A stretch of 42,988 nucleotides of DNA from Actinomycetota bacterium (GTDB lineage Bacteria > Actinomycetota > Actinomycetes > S36-B12 > UBA5976), in assembly GCA_947452765.1 (NCBI GenBank), contig CANGDR010000014.1, forward strand, positions 1 to 42,988. Reading direction: 5' to 3'. The number at the start of each line of letters is the position of its first letter. Position 1 is the first letter of the stretch. Below are positions 26,568 through 36,160 of the stretch, piece by piece. The translations under genes were made by a program, and so were the position numbers. The notes under the pieces are model-generated. The model was not told the DNA's origin, ran no database searches, and worked only from the letters and a program-made list of their open reading frames with translations.

Positions 26568-27601
26568 CAGGTAGCAACCGAACCTTTCGCCTCGAGTCGC
26601 TGCACCATTTCCCAAGCAAGATTGCGATAAGCCTGCGCGCCTGATGAGTTCGGTGCCTGTTCGATTATGGAAACACCTGCTTTGGTGGTTTCTGGAAATT
26701 TCACGGTGCGACTAATTGTGGAGTGGAAAACTGCCTCGCCAAAGGCATCGAAAACTGCTTGTACTGTTTCACGAGTGTGTAGCGTGCGCGCGTCAACCAT
26801 TGTTGGCAATACACCGTCAATAGTCAGGCGATTATTCAAACGCTCTTGAACTTTGGTGATAGTCTCGCGAAGCATCTCGACGCCACGTAATGCGAAGAAC
26901 TCGCACTCCATTGGAATTATGACTCCATCGGACGCCGTTAAAGCATTAACGGTGAGCAGTCCAAGTGATGGCTGGCAGTCGATCAAGATGTAATCGTAAT
27001 ACGGCTTAACCACCTCAAGAGCTCGCTCAAGTGCGTACTCGCGCGCTACTTCGCCAGCTAAGCGGAGTTCAGCCGCACTTAAATGAATGTTTGCTGGCAG
27101 CAAATCTAAGCCCTTTATGCTGGTTGGCATTACGACCTCGTTAGCAGGTGATGCCTTGGAATCCATCAACATGTCGTAGACGGTTCGCTTGCCGCCAAGT
27201 TCATCGGGATTCACTCCCAGACCAATTGACAGTGATCCCTGCGGATCCATATCAACCATCAATACTCGTCGTCCGGCTTCAGCTAATGCTGCGCCAAGAT
27301 TAATTGTTGTTGTCGTTTTACCGACGCCACCCTTTTGGTTTGTCATAGCAATTACATAGGCCGGCCCGTGTGAGGTTAATGGACGTGGGGCTGGAAAAGT
27401 AGGCATCGGGCGACCAGTTATACCGAGTACCACGGTTGTCGATTCAACTGCAACGTCGGATGGTGCGATTGGAGTTACGGAAGCTTCATGATCGTCTGGC
27501 AACTCGATGTTCACATTCACAACAGCGCTATCAATCGCGTCGATTGCAGGATCCGTTGCCGAATGCGTCAAGTGCTGATCTTGCGGAATTGGAACTGTCA
27601 T
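26567..27601 (-). CDS. ParA-family ATPase (segregation paralogue at the scpAB locus)
   Basis: 344 residues. The deviant Walker A KGGVGKTT is at 90-97, with MVDMDPQGSLSIGLG and ILIDCQPSLGLLTVNAL (Walker A' and B). About 80 disordered, acidic residues precede the ATPase. There is no ParB gene and I see no full parS site nearby, so this is probably the second actinobacterial ParA-like protein that sits with scpAB, not the origin-proximal ParA of a parAB pair. ATG with AAGGA 6 nt upstream: a leadered, ribosome-binding-site start. Confidence 0.92.
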   Translation of the reverse strand: MTVPIPQDQHLTHSATDPAIDAIDSAVVNVNIELPDDHEASVTPIAPSDVAVESTTVVLGITGRPMPTFPAPRPLTSHGPAYVIAMTNQKGGVGKTTTTINLGAALAEAGRRVLMVDMDPQGSLSIGLGVNPDELGGKRTVYDMLMDSKASPANEVVMPTSIKGLDLLPANIHLSAAELRLAGEVAREYALERALEVVKPYYDYILIDCQPSLGLLTVNALTASDGVIIPMECEFFALRGVEMLRETITKVQERLNNRLTIDGVLPTMVDARTLHTRETVQAVFDAFGEAVFHSTISRTVKFPETTKAGVSIIEQAPNSSGAQAYRNLAWEMVQRLEAKGSVAT

Positions 27602-27800
27602 GATTGGTCCTTCCCAGCTTTACTTGCAACGTCTATGAGACACCTCAACTAGCGAGCTATCTCTTAGATATAGGTATCTACGCAGCCGCAGGGGAAGGTT
27701 ACGACTTACTTTAGAATAAGCGTCGAACCCTACAAACACTGGGATGTGGGGATTTTTGAGGCAGCGTGTGGCGATTCAGCCATTCATCTCAACTTGAGGT
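27602..27800 (-). promoter_or_regulatory. parA upstream region: predicted promoter and an inverted repeat
   Basis: The 199-base gap holds TTGTAG (27731-27736) and TAAAGT (27709-27714) with a 16-nt spacer, a plausible promoter. Downstream of it is a perfect inverted repeat, TAGATA-TAGG-TATCTA, at 27666-27681 in the predicted leader, a candidate operator. No terminator with a T tract is evident after xerD; only a 5-bp CTCAA/TTGAG stem. Confidence 0.4.
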
Positions 27801-28790
27801 TCAGGCTTGCGCCCTCGGGTGTGCGGTGGCATAAACCTCTCGCAGTTGATCGACCGTAACCATGGTGTAAATCTGGGTGGTAGTAACTGACGCGTGACCT
27901 AATAATTCCTGCACCACACGGACATCTGCCCCATTTTCAAGTAGATGAGTGGCAAATGAGTGTCGCATAGTGTGTGGGGAAACTTTTCCAGCTAATCCAG
28001 CCTTTTGGGCGGTCTCCTGCAGAATTGCCCAGGCACTTTGGCGCGACAATGGGCCGCCTCGGGCGTTAAGGAATACGGCGGCACTTCCCTTTCCAGACTG
28101 CGCCAAAACTGGTCGAGATCGCACTAAATAAATGTCTAGAGCTGACAGGGCGTGTTTCCCAACGGGAACAAGTCTCTCTTTATTACCTTTGCCGCGAAGT
28201 CGCAAGATTGGTACGTCCACACTCAGAGTTGCTACGTCGTCTATAGACAGGTCAATTAGTTCAGAAACTCGAGCTCCCGTTCCATAAAGTAATTCCAACA
28301 GCGCTCGATCTCGCATCATAAGAACTGATATATCTCCACCGGAATGAGCGCCCACAGCGTTTAATAGAAGTTCAATGTCGCTAAAACTCAAAGCTTTTGG
28401 TAATCGTTTAGCCAGACCAGGAGGCTTAACAGCCCGAGCTGGGTCTGAAGTCGTAATTCCTTCCCGAGCAAGAAAGGCATGCAACCCTCGTACTGCGATT
28501 ACTGTCCGGGCCGCAGATGCTGGCGCCAGTGGAGATTTTTCACTACTTCCCATGCGTAACGAAACCAAGAAATCCGAGATTTCCGCTGTGGCTACCTGTT
28601 TGAAGTCCGTTAGACCACGGCCTTCACAAAAATCGACATATCGAGCCAGATCTCGTCGGTATGCGGCGATCGAATTTTTTGTTAATCCACGTTCAACAAT
28701 TAGATGATCCAAATAACCGGCCGCATGCCGCCTTAATTGCGAAGTGGGAATTGACTCGCTTCCCGTGGCGGATTTCTTTGCGTCAGGCAC
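27801..28790 (-). CDS. xerD: Tyrosine recombinase XerD
   Basis: 329 residues. The N-terminal SAM-like core-binding domain covers about 20-110. The catalytic domain has all six expected residues: Arg174 (TGARVSEL), Lys201 (GKGNKERLVPVG), His273 and Arg276 (HTMRHSFATHLLENG), His299 (LLGHASVTTTQIY) and nucleophile Tyr308. It resolves chromosome dimers at dif with XerC. The assignment to XerD rather than XerC rests on the location before parA-scpAB, as in mycobacteria. GTG start, with TAAGTT 6 nt upstream and no Shine-Dalgarno sequence. Confidence 0.92.
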   Translation of the reverse strand: MPDAKKSATGSESIPTSQLRRHAAGYLDHLIVERGLTKNSIAAYRRDLARYVDFCEGRGLTDFKQVATAEISDFLVSLRMGSSEKSPLAPASAARTVIAVRGLHAFLAREGITTSDPARAVKPPGLAKRLPKALSFSDIELLLNAVGAHSGGDISVLMMRDRALLELLYGTGARVSELIDLSIDDVATLSVDVPILRLRGKGNKERLVPVGKHALSALDIYLVRSRPVLAQSGKGSAAVFLNARGGPLSRQSAWAILQETAQKAGLAGKVSPHTMRHSFATHLLENGADVRVVQELLGHASVTTTQIYTMVTVDQLREVYATAHPRAQA

Positions 28791-28796
28791 ATCTTG

Positions 28797-28819
28797 AACT
28801 TACCTGACATAACGTCAGG
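28797..28819 (-). promoter_or_regulatory. Predicted leaderless promoter of xerD with an adjoining inverted repeat
   Basis: TAAGTT (28797-28802) is 6 nt before the GTG. Directly upstream, in the -10/-35 spacer, lies a perfect inverted repeat CCTGAC-N5-GTCAGG (28803-28819). A bound protein there would block RNA polymerase. It has no T tract, so it is not a good terminator for clgR. Confidence 0.45.
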
Positions 28820-28840
28820 AACTCGCTATCAAAAGCGGGT

Positions 28841-29185
28841 CTAATTTTGAAGTTGCTCGCGCTGCAGTATTTCGAAACCAACACGGCTAATGACAACCGA
28901 CATTGGGGTGCCCAGTGCGCCGCAAATGGAACTCAATAGTTCCGATGATGCTTCCTTTTGGCCGCGTTCTACTTCAGAGAGATACCCCAGTGAAACCTGA
29001 GCTGAGCGTGAAACCTCACGTAACGTGCGGGACTGCTTGGTTCGGATGTTGCGGAGTTCTTCGCCAATGACCTGACGCAATAAAACAGGCTTAATTGACG
29101 TGGTGGACTGCGGGGCAGCAATCCGAATTGTGTGCTGGAGAACCGGTTGGGCTGAGAGTGTTTTCATAGTGTCTTGTGTAACCAT
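28841..29185 (-). CDS. clgR: ClgR-type XRE family transcriptional regulator
   Basis: The frame opens at a TTG at 29218; I prefer the ATG at 29185 (114 residues), preceded by GGGGGA, though ATGs at 29191 and 29167 are also possible. The helix-turn-helix block ([58 protein letters not shown]) matches actinobacterial ClgR closely. ClgR activates Clp protease genes and stress genes such as pspA in related genera. The order ftsK-pgsA-cinA-clgR is the familiar actinobacterial one, which supports the call. Unusually, the next gene is xerD; pspA/35-kDa antigen or recA, common there, is absent. Confidence 0.88.
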   Translation of the reverse strand: MVTQDTMKTLSAQPVLQHTIRIAAPQSTTSIKPVLLRQVIGEELRNIRTKQSRTLREVSRSAQVSLGYLSEVERGQKEASSELLSSICGALGTPMSVVISRVGFEILQREQLQN

Positions 29186-29211
29186 TTCCATCCCCCACTT
29201 ATTCCAATTGC

Positions 29212-29226
29212 TTTTCAATGTGAAAA
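29212..29226. promoter_or_regulatory. Inverted repeat between cinA and clgR
   Basis: TTTTCA-ATG-TGAAAA, a perfect 6-bp dyad with a 3-nt centre, located in the short stretch between the cinA stop and the clgR ATG. Candidate operator, possibly autoregulatory; function unproven. Confidence 0.35.
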
Positions 29227-29230
29227 ACTT

Positions 29231-29740
29231 CTATAGGAAAGTCAATAATAACTCTAAAGCGGCCGCTACGGTTTCGTCTCGAATTTCGTTGCGGGCAATG
29301 CGTGGATCCTCAATTTCTGGGTATAAATGCAGTTCCTCGACAACAGAATCGACTACCGAACCCGTGTTATCTCGCTCGACGCAGGCGACGAAAACCGTGC
29401 CAGGCAAGTGCCCATCTACTGCCTCAGGGCCCGCTACCCCAGTAACTGCTAAGCCAAAATCCGAATTCATCAAGTTCGCGACTCCTACTGCCATCTGAAG
29501 GGCCACATCAGCCTGGACTGAACCACCTTCAGCCAGCAATTCACCGTTCACGCCTAGGCAACTTTCTTTGACGTCTGTTGCATAAGAAATAACCCCGCCA
29601 CGATAAACCTTTGACGCACCTGGGATAGCAGTTATCGAAGTGCCGATTTGACCACCGGTTAGTGATTCTGCGGAGGCAAATGTTCTGCCAGCCATCGCAA
29701 CGATAACCGTTAACGCCAATGAGTCGATGTCAGTAGTCAT
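29231..29740 (-). CDS. CinA C-terminal-domain protein (nicotinamide-nucleotide amidohydrolase, PncC type)
   Basis: 169 residues, only the CinA C-terminal amidase domain; the N-terminal MoeA-like domain of full CinA is absent, as is usual at this locus in Actinobacteria. Blocks: TFASAESLTGGQIGTSITAIPGASKVYRGGVISYA and DFGLAVTGVAGPEAVDGHLPGTVFVA. The enzyme deamidates nicotinamide mononucleotide to nicotinate mononucleotide, recycling pyridine nucleotide released for example by NAD-dependent DNA ligase. The ATG has AAGGAG 5 nt upstream, one of the best ribosome binding sites here. A 63-base gap separates it from pgsA. Confidence 0.92.
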   Translation of the reverse strand: MTTDIDSLALTVIVAMAGRTFASAESLTGGQIGTSITAIPGASKVYRGGVISYATDVKESCLGVNGELLAEGGSVQADVALQMAVGVANLMNSDFGLAVTGVAGPEAVDGHLPGTVFVACVERDNTGSVVDSVVEELHLYPEIEDPRIARNEIRDETVAAALELLLTFL

Positions 29741-29803
29741 ACTTTCTCCTTGGATTCAGTTGCATTCACAGCCCATGAATTGCAGAGTCGATAAATTGCA
29801 AAT

Positions 29804-30388
29804 TTAACTTGGTGGATATCTTACTTTTGCTGCGTAATCTATTCCCGTTAAAACAGTCAGTGCCAGCGCCACGCCAAGGGCAGTATTTGCAACTGTCGTT
29901 ACCCATCCACCCATTGGAATCAAGTACGCCACAATCGCCACAATCTGGCTCACGGTCTTCACCTTTCCACCTCTCGATGCCGGAATAACGCCTCGTTTGA
30001 TAACCCTAAATCGCAAGAGTGTGACTGCCACCTCGCGTACCAGAATCACAACAGTCACCCACCACGCAACCTCACCGATTAATGACAGCCCTACTAAAGC
30101 GGTTCCGATCAAAGCTTTATCAGCGATTGGATCTGCAATCTTCCCAAAGTTTGTTATCAACCCATATCGCCTGGCCCACAGGCCGTCCATGAAGTCGGTT
30201 AGGGCTGCGACTAAAAATACCGTGGCGCTAATCCATTGGTTAGTAGTCGTTTGTGGGGCCGCCAATAACAGGTATCCAAAGATTGGAACCAAAATAAGTC
30301 GTAAACACGTCAGCGCATTTGGGATGTTTATTAGCGGCACGTTATTTACTGGATCTCCCAAGTAATCCGGCTTTCCGAAGTTGCTCAT
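29804..30388 (-). CDS. pgsA: CDP-diacylglycerol-glycerol-3-phosphate phosphatidyltransferase
   Basis: 194 residues with four to six membrane spans. The CDP-alcohol phosphotransferase motif is complete: D68-G69-x2-A72-R73-x8-G82-x3-D86-x3-D90, with a further Asp at 65. It makes phosphatidylglycerophosphate, precursor of phosphatidylglycerol and cardiolipin, in the cytoplasmic membrane. PgsA is preferred over other CDP-alcohol transferases because of the rimO-pgsA-cinA context. The ATG overlaps the rimO stop as TAATG. Confidence 0.92.
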   Translation of the reverse strand: MSNFGKPDYLGDPVNNVPLINIPNALTCLRLILVPIFGYLLLAAPQTTTNQWISATVFLVAALTDFMDGLWARRYGLITNFGKIADPIADKALIGTALVGLSLIGEVAWWVTVVILVREVAVTLLRFRVIKRGVIPASRGGKVKTVSQIVAIVAYLIPMGGWVTTVANTALGVALALTVLTGIDYAAKVRYPPS

Positions 30389-31788
30389 TAGACAACCTGG
30401 TGGGCAATCAAGTCGACTCCATCGCAGTCGGTGACAACCGCTTTCACAATAGTTCCGATTGCTAACTCGCTATCCGAAATTATCGTCGTAACGCCATCCA
30501 CCTCAGGTCCTTGATGTTCTGCCCGTCCCAGGTTTCCTGCAGCTTCAATTAGCACCAAAACATCTTGCCCGATTCGATCTGATGCAACATCTTCGGATAT
30601 TCGCACAGCCAGTTTGCTGATTCGATCAAATCTCGCTTGCACCTCATGATCGGGAATGTGGTCGGGCAACTTAACTGCCTCGGTTCCATCCTCATCTGAG
30701 TATGCGAAGACGCCAACCGCATCCAACCGAGCACCTTCAATAAAGTCTGCTAATTCCTGGACATCATCCTCGGTCTCACCAGGGAAACCAACGATTACGT
30801 TAGTTCGGATTCCAGCTAACGGGTTAGCAATTCGGATAGCCCCAATTAGATCTAGAAAGTTATCAGTACCGCCAAAGCGCTTCATGCGCCTTAAGACTGA
30901 GTTACTTGCATGTTGAAATGAAAGATCAAAATAAGGAACCACACCAGGTGTATTAGCGATCGCTGCTATCAATTCGGGTCGCATTTCGGCTGGCTGCAAG
31001 TACGAAATTCGGACCCACTCGATTCCGTCGGCTTGCACAAGTACTGGGAGTAGCTTTTCGAGCAAACGTAGATCGCCGAGGTCTTTGCCGTATGAAGTTG
31101 AATTCTCACTCACTAGCAGGACTTCTCTGACACCGTTATGTCCCAGCCAAATGGCTTCTTCAAAAATTTCGCCGGGATCACGCGAAACGTAAGAACCTCG
31201 GAATGCTGGGATCGCACAAAATGTGCAACGTCGATCGCAACCAGATGCAATCTTGAGTGGTGCCCACGGATTGTCATCAAGTCGACTTCGATAGATGTGC
31301 GGTCCCATGCCAGGTGTCGCGACCTCGTCGCGCTGCGCCGGACGATCCACGGGAGTTATTGGTAGCAAAGTCCTACGGTCGCCTGGTTCATGAGGTGTTA
31401 TAGTCTCGCCTGCCATAACCTTGCGCAAAGTTTGGCCGATATCCGCGTAGCCATCGAAACTTAAAATTGCATCTGCTTCGGGTAATTCGAGTGCTAGTTC
31501 TTTGCCATAACGTTGTGCTAAACAACCAACCGCAACAACTTTGCCATTCCCCGTCATCGCCTCTGCGGCTTCCAAAATTGTGTCGATAGAATCCTTTTTA
31601 GCTTGCTCGATAAAGCCGCACGTATTTATTAACACCACATCAGATTCAGATCCGTCTGGAACTAAGGTCCAGCCATCAGCCGACAGACGTCCGGCTAATT
31701 CTTCAGAGTCAACATCGTTTCGTGAACATCCGAGCGAGACAATTGATACCCGCGGATTCGTAATCACCTTCGAAATTCTACTCGCCAC
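30388..31788 (-). CDS. rimO: Ribosomal protein S12 methylthiotransferase RimO
   Basis: 466 residues. The N-terminal cluster ligands are Cys21, Cys57 and Cys89 ([28 protein letters not shown]). The radical-SAM ligands are Cys184, Cys188 and Cys191 (CDRRCTFC). A TRAM domain forms the last ~75 residues. The SRNDVDSEE motif and context favour RimO (S12 Asp88 methylthiolation) over MiaB. The GTG start overlaps the ftsK end by 11 nt; a GTG seven codons downstream (31767) is an alternative that would avoid the overlap. Confidence 0.94.
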   Translation of the reverse strand: MASRISKVITNPRVSIVSLGCSRNDVDSEELAGRLSADGWTLVPDGSESDVVLINTCGFIEQAKKDSIDTILEAAEAMTGNGKVVAVGCLAQRYGKELALELPEADAILSFDGYADIGQTLRKVMAGETITPHEPGDRRTLLPITPVDRPAQRDEVATPGMGPHIYRSRLDDNPWAPLKIASGCDRRCTFCAIPAFRGSYVSRDPGEIFEEAIWLGHNGVREVLLVSENSTSYGKDLGDLRLLEKLLPVLVQADGIEWVRISYLQPAEMRPELIAAIANTPGVVPYFDLSFQHASNSVLRRMKRFGGTDNFLDLIGAIRIANPLAGIRTNVIVGFPGETEDDVQELADFIEGARLDAVGVFAYSDEDGTEAVKLPDHIPDHEVQARFDRISKLAVRISEDVASDRIGQDVLVLIEAAGNLGRAEHQGPEVDGVTTIISDSELAIGTIVKAVVTDCDGVDLIAHQVV

Positions 31789-34405
31789 GAATCATGGCAA
31801 TTGTTCCCGGCAGATCTTCTGCGGTAACAAGTACCTCACGTGCCTTCGAACCTTCCGATGGGCCAACAATGTTTCGAGATTCCATCAGGTCCATCAAGCG
31901 ACCAGCTTTAGCAAAGCCAATTCGCAACTTACGTTGCAGCATGGAAGTTGAACCGAATTGGGTAGAAACCACGAGTTCAACGGCTGCAAGCAAATCATCT
32001 AGGTCGGTTCCGATATCGCCATCAACTTCACGCACGAGTGATACTGGTGCAGCGATGTCCTCGCGATATTGCGGTTGCATCTGAGTTTTTGCATGCGCAA
32101 CTACTGCACGTATCTCAGCTTCAGTTACCCAAGAGCACTGAATTCGAATTGGCTTTGAAGTACCCATCGGCAGGAATAGCCCATCACCTTGCCCAACAAG
32201 TTTCTCAGCTCCTGGTTGGTCCAAAATAACGCGACTGTCGGCCAAGCTAGAAGTTGAGAACGCAAGACGGCTTGGCACATTCGCTTTTATCAAACCAGTA
32301 ACGACATCGACTGAGGGGCGCTGCGTTGCAAGAACTAGATGAATTCCAGCAGCTCTAGCCAACTGGGTAATTCGAACCACTGAATCTTCCACATCTCGAG
32401 GTGCCACCATCATGAGATCGGCTAACTCGTCCACAACTACCAACAGGTACGGATACGGACGCAACACACGCTGTGAACCCTCAGGTGGTGTTACCTTTCC
32501 GCCGCGCACTGCCTTATTGAAATCATCAACATGGCGGAAGCCATACGCCGCAAGATCGTCGTAGCGCGCTTCCATTTCCTTTACAACCCAAGCAAGTGCT
32601 TCGGCCGCCTTTTTTGGATTGGTAATGATTGGCGTAATTAAATGCGGAATTCCTTCGTAGGCTGTGAGCTCAACGCGTTTAGGATCAATCAGCACCATGC
32701 GCACCTCATCTGGAGTCGAGCGCATCAAAATCGATGTGATCAGAGCATTCATGCAGCCTGATTTACCTGCGCCCGTTGCACCTGCAACAAGTAGGTGCGG
32801 CATTTTTGCAAGATTGGCTACGGTAAAGCCACCCTCGACATCCTTGCCCAGTCCAACGAGCATGGGATGTTCATCCCCTGCTGCTTCCCCGCTACGCATA
32901 ACGTCGCCGAGTGAGACAACTTCGCGATCAGTATTTGGAATTTCAATTCCGATTGCGCTCTTACCTGGGATTGGGGACAGGATTCGCACATCGGCACTTG
33001 CTACGGCATATGCGATGTTTTTACTAAGCGCTGTTACTCGCTCAACTTTAACTTTCGGTCCAAGCTCTACTTCGTAGCGCGTTACTGTCGGTCCACGCTG
33101 AAATCCTGTTACTTTCGCGTCAATATCGAATTGTTCGAGAACTTGAGTTAACGCCTCTATCACAGCATCATTTGCGGCGGTGCGTGCCTTAGGTATTGCC
33201 CCAGCCTTGAGAAGGGATGGGCTTGGAAGTTTGTAATTAAGTGCCGATGCCAATGGGAGTTGAACCGGCTTAGACGCTGGTTCAGTTAATGAAGCAGGCT
33301 GCGAAGAAACCGCGGGAGTCCGTGTGGGCGGAATTGCTACCGCTTCGGTTAAATGATTCTCAATCGCAGCATGGATGTCCATAGCGATTGTTTCCATCTC
33401 GGTAACATCGATAGCCGCGGGAGTCCGCTGCGCTTCGGCAGCAAGGTTTACTACCGGTGAAACAAATGGCACATCACCATCAAGGTCACCGATCGACAGC
33501 GCGGGATCGGTGTTTGACGTGTACGTAGACTTCCTGCGAAGCCGGCTGAAAATTGTTTTGTGCTGGCCGATGCCCTCGGCTAATGCAGCTTCAGCTTGAG
33601 CTGCAGAGATTGCATCTACCGAAGGGTGTGTTGAAGTTGTGCCTTCGAATGAAACAACCTTTGCCTTCATGTGCGAACGTAGCCCGACTATTTTCGCCCA
33701 AATTGAGTTAATTGGAGTAGCGGTGATTATTAAAAGTGAAAATAACGTAAGCACGGCTAAAAGGATCACAGTTACAGGTACGCCAACTGCACTGGTCAAT
33801 GGCGCTGTTACTGCAAAGCCAATCCATCCTGCTGCACTTCGCATTGCTTGCGCGCCCGCTGTCGGATCTGGATTACCTCGCTGGATGTGAGCGATACCCA
33901 TCACGCCAAATGTGAACAAAGTCCAACCGATAACCAGGCGACCTTTAGTTTGGGATGTAGCGTCAGGATGACGCAAAGTTTGCACTGCAAAGGCGAACAG
34001 AGCTATCGGAGCGAAAATATCAAAGATTCCAAACGCGCCGGTAACCACACTTGTTACGACACCTGAGACCAACCCTGCAGAGTGGAACCACAAAACTGAA
34101 GCGAAAACAATTCCAATTCCTAGGTACATGAGACCTAGACCGTCGCGGCGATGTGCTGGATCTAAATCTCTTGCACTTCTGCCAACCCCCCGAGTTATCG
34201 CACCAACAACGTGAGCGATACCTAACCAAATTGCAGTTGCCGCACGAGTAACACCTGATACAAAAACCGCCACCGGTGCTGATTTATTCGAATTTGTTGA
34301 CTTGCGGGGCTTCGCTACCGTGCGTCCATGGCTTGAATTACGACCCTGCGGACGATTTTGATTCGCTGGACGGGAGCGCGTTTTTGCCGCTGACGGGGAA
34401 GCCAT
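31778..34405 (-). CDS. ftsK: DNA translocase FtsK
   Basis: 875 residues. A basic, Ser/Asn-rich N-terminus precedes about four membrane spans between residues 55 and 235. A linker of ~150 residues follows. The motor domain begins near 390, with Walker A GATGAGKS at 542-549 and Walker [13 protein letters not shown]. The gamma winged-helix domain at the C-terminus ([24 protein letters not shown]) reads polar KOPS-type sequences. FtsK pumps chromosome termini across the septum and activates XerCD at dif; xerD is about 3 kb downstream in the same direction. The ATG at 34405 has TATATT 6 nt upstream and no Shine-Dalgarno sequence. Confidence 0.97.
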   Translation of the reverse strand: MASPSAAKTRSRPANQNRPQGRNSSHGRTVAKPRKSTNSNKSAPVAVFVSGVTRAATAIWLGIAHVVGAITRGVGRSARDLDPAHRRDGLGLMYLGIGIVFASVLWFHSAGLVSGVVTSVVTGAFGIFDIFAPIALFAFAVQTLRHPDATSQTKGRLVIGWTLFTFGVMGIAHIQRGNPDPTAGAQAMRSAAGWIGFAVTAPLTSAVGVPVTVILLAVLTLFSLLIITATPINSIWAKIVGLRSHMKAKVVSFEGTTSTHPSVDAISAAQAEAALAEGIGQHKTIFSRLRRKSTYTSNTDPALSIGDLDGDVPFVSPVVNLAAEAQRTPAAIDVTEMETIAMDIHAAIENHLTEAVAIPPTRTPAVSSQPASLTEPASKPVQLPLASALNYKLPSPSLLKAGAIPKARTAANDAVIEALTQVLEQFDIDAKVTGFQRGPTVTRYEVELGPKVKVERVTALSKNIAYAVASADVRILSPIPGKSAIGIEIPNTDREVVSLGDVMRSGEAAGDEHPMLVGLGKDVEGGFTVANLAKMPHLLVAGATGAGKSGCMNALITSILMRSTPDEVRMVLIDPKRVELTAYEGIPHLITPIITNPKKAAEALAWVVKEMEARYDDLAAYGFRHVDDFNKAVRGGKVTPPEGSQRVLRPYPYLLVVVDELADLMMVAPRDVEDSVVRITQLARAAGIHLVLATQRPSVDVVTGLIKANVPSRLAFSTSSLADSRVILDQPGAEKLVGQGDGLFLPMGTSKPIRIQCSWVTEAEIRAVVAHAKTQMQPQYREDIAAPVSLVREVDGDIGTDLDDLLAAVELVVSTQFGSTSMLQRKLRIGFAKAGRLMDLMESRNIVGPSEGSKAREVLVTAEDLPGTIAMIRGE

Positions 34406-34411
34406 ATAACA

Positions 34412-34417
34412 AATATA
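34412..34417 (-). promoter_or_regulatory. Predicted leaderless -10 of ftsK (TATATT)
   Basis: TATATT followed by TGTTAT and the ATG. Just upstream on the minus strand is a tandem repeat of TTACCAGTG, in the place where a -35 or activator would bind. Confidence 0.55.
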
Positions 34418-34426
34418 TGCGAATCA

Positions 34427-34463
34427 CACTGGTAACACTGGTAACAAGGCGTGTCGGCGTGTC
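34427..34463. repeat. Two adjacent short tandem duplications between rnj and ftsK
   Basis: CACTGGTAA occurs twice in tandem (34427-34435, 34436-34444). After three bases GGCGTGTC occurs twice in tandem (34448-34455, 34456-34463), the last base falling in the rnj stop codon. Together they fill most of the 57-base gap. Confidence 0.85.
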
Positions 34464-36160
34464 TAATTCTGCTTCGGAGCCTCAATAATCAGTGGCACGA
34501 TCATTGGACGACGGCGATGCTTCTCGCCAACCCATTTTCCGGTCACCCGTCGCACTAATTGCCCTAACTGATGGGTATCTGTGACCCCGTCCTTGAGAGC
34601 TAGATTCAGGGTGCTTTCAATTGTTGGCAAGACTTGAGCAAATATGGAGTCGTCCTTGCCAAACCCGCGGGCATGGATTTCTGGACCAGCGATCACAGAC
34701 CGACTAGCAAAATCGACCGCAGCCACGATAGACAGGAATCCATCTTCGCCAAGTACTCTTCGATCTTTAAGTAATGATTCCGATACCTCGCCCACGCTGG
34801 CACCATCGACATAGACGTACCCGCACGGAACGTCTCCAATAATTTCGGCTTGGCCATTTCTTAATTCGACCACCATGCCGTCGCCAACGAGCATCACATT
34901 TGCTTGCGGAACTCCAGTACGGATTGCTAGATCGGCATTCGCTCGTAGATGTCGCCATTCACCATGAATTGGCATTACGTTTTTTGGTTTTACGATGTTG
35001 TAGCAATATAGTAATTCGCCAGCAGCTGCGTGACCAGAAACATGTACGAGTGCATTGCCTTTATGTACGACATGCGCGCCAAGGCGAGTCAGGTCATTGA
35101 TAATTCGATAAACCGCATTTTCATTACCCGGAATTAACGAGGACGCCAAAATGACCGTGTCACCTGGTCCCACCGAAATTGTGTGGTCTTGATTGGCAAT
35201 ACGGGCAAGAGCTGCCATCGGCTCCCCCTGCGAGCCGGTACAAATTAATACTGCTTGGTCATCAGGTAAGTCGGCAATCTCATCTGGAGTGATCAAAGCC
35301 TTATCCGGAATTTGTAAATATCCAAGGTCACTAGCCAGCGCCATGTTGCGCACCATGGACCTACCAACGAATGCAACCTTACGATTATGTGCTGTTGCCA
35401 CATCAATAACTTGTTGTACCCGATGCACGTGAGAAGCGAATGATGCCACTATCACTCGACCAGACGCATTTCCAATTACCTGGTCCAGTGTGGGAATGAT
35501 ATCGCGTTCACTAGTTACGAAACCTGGTACTTCTGCATTAGTCGAATCAACAAGAAATAGGTCGACTCCGCTATCGCCTAGTCGGGCAAGGGCATTCAAG
35601 TCTGTTACTCGGCCATCAAGTGGAAGTTGATCCATTTTGAAATCACCAGTGATTACTACTGTTCCTGCTGAAGTAGTGACTGCCACTGCAAGTGCATCAG
35701 GGATTGAATGATTTACCGCAATAAATTCGATCGTGAATTCGCCATATTTTTCAACCATTCCCTCTTTAACAATTTGAGTCTTGGCAGTGATCCGATGTTC
35801 CTTCAACTTGCCTTCGACAAAAGCCAAAGTAAGTTGCGACCCAACGACTGGGATATCTTGCCGCTCTCGAAGTAAGTATGGAACTGCTCCAATGTGGTCT
35901 TCATGACCATGCGTTAATACAATTGCTTCAACATCCTCGAGGCGATCTCGAATGTAAGTGAAATCCGGCAAGATTAAATCGATACCGGGCTGTGTTTCTT
36001 CTGGAAATAACACGCCACAATCTACGACCAGTAATTTTCCACGATGTTCGAGTACGGTCATGTTGCGACCGATATCTCCTAGTCCACCGAGCGCCACAAC
36101 ACGTAGTGCATCGTCTTTTAGTTCTGGAAGTGCTTGGTATTGCGTTTCTGTGATTGTCAC
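34463..36160 (-). CDS. rnj: Ribonuclease J
   Basis: 565 residues, a metallo-beta-lactamase/beta-CASP nuclease. The zinc site HxHxDH is at 84-89 (THGHEDHIGAVPYL), with VNHSIPDA, GDFKMDQ and the C-terminal VSGHAAAGE block. It processes and degrades RNA with endo- and 5'-3' exonuclease activity. The order dapA-rnj-ftsK is conserved in Actinobacteria. The GTG start overlaps the dapA stop (GTGA), giving ACA ATC ACA GAA after it. If leaderless transcripts are common here, this nuclease is of interest for 5'-end-dependent decay. Confidence 0.96.
   Translation of the reverse strand: MTITETQYQALPELKDDALRVVALGGLGDIGRNMTVLEHRGKLLVVDCGVLFPEETQPGIDLILPDFTYIRDRLEDVEAIVLTHGHEDHIGAVPYLLRERQDIPVVGSQLTLAFVEGKLKEHRITAKTQIVKEGMVEKYGEFTIEFIAVNHSIPDALAVAVTTSAGTVVITGDFKMDQLPLDGRVTDLNALARLGDSGVDLFLVDSTNAEVPGFVTSERDIIPTLDQVIGNASGRVIVASFASHVHRVQQVIDVATAHNRKVAFVGRSMVRNMALASDLGYLQIPDKALITPDEIADLPDDQAVLICTGSQGEPMAALARIANQDHTISVGPGDTVILASSLIPGNENAVYRIINDLTRLGAHVVHKGNALVHVSGHAAAGELLYCYNIVKPKNVMPIHGEWRHLRANADLAIRTGVPQANVMLVGDGMVVELRNGQAEIIGDVPCGYVYVDGASVGEVSESLLKDRRVLGEDGFLSIVAAVDFASRSVIAGPEIHARGFGKDDSIFAQVLPTIESTLNLALKDGVTDTHQLGQLVRRVTGKWVGEKHRRRPMIVPLIIEAPKQN

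Noticed and set aside
28824-28837. CGCT-N6-AGCG before xerD as a ClgR box
   Set aside because: The published ClgR box has 5 nt between CGC and GCG; here there are 8, so the match is not supported.
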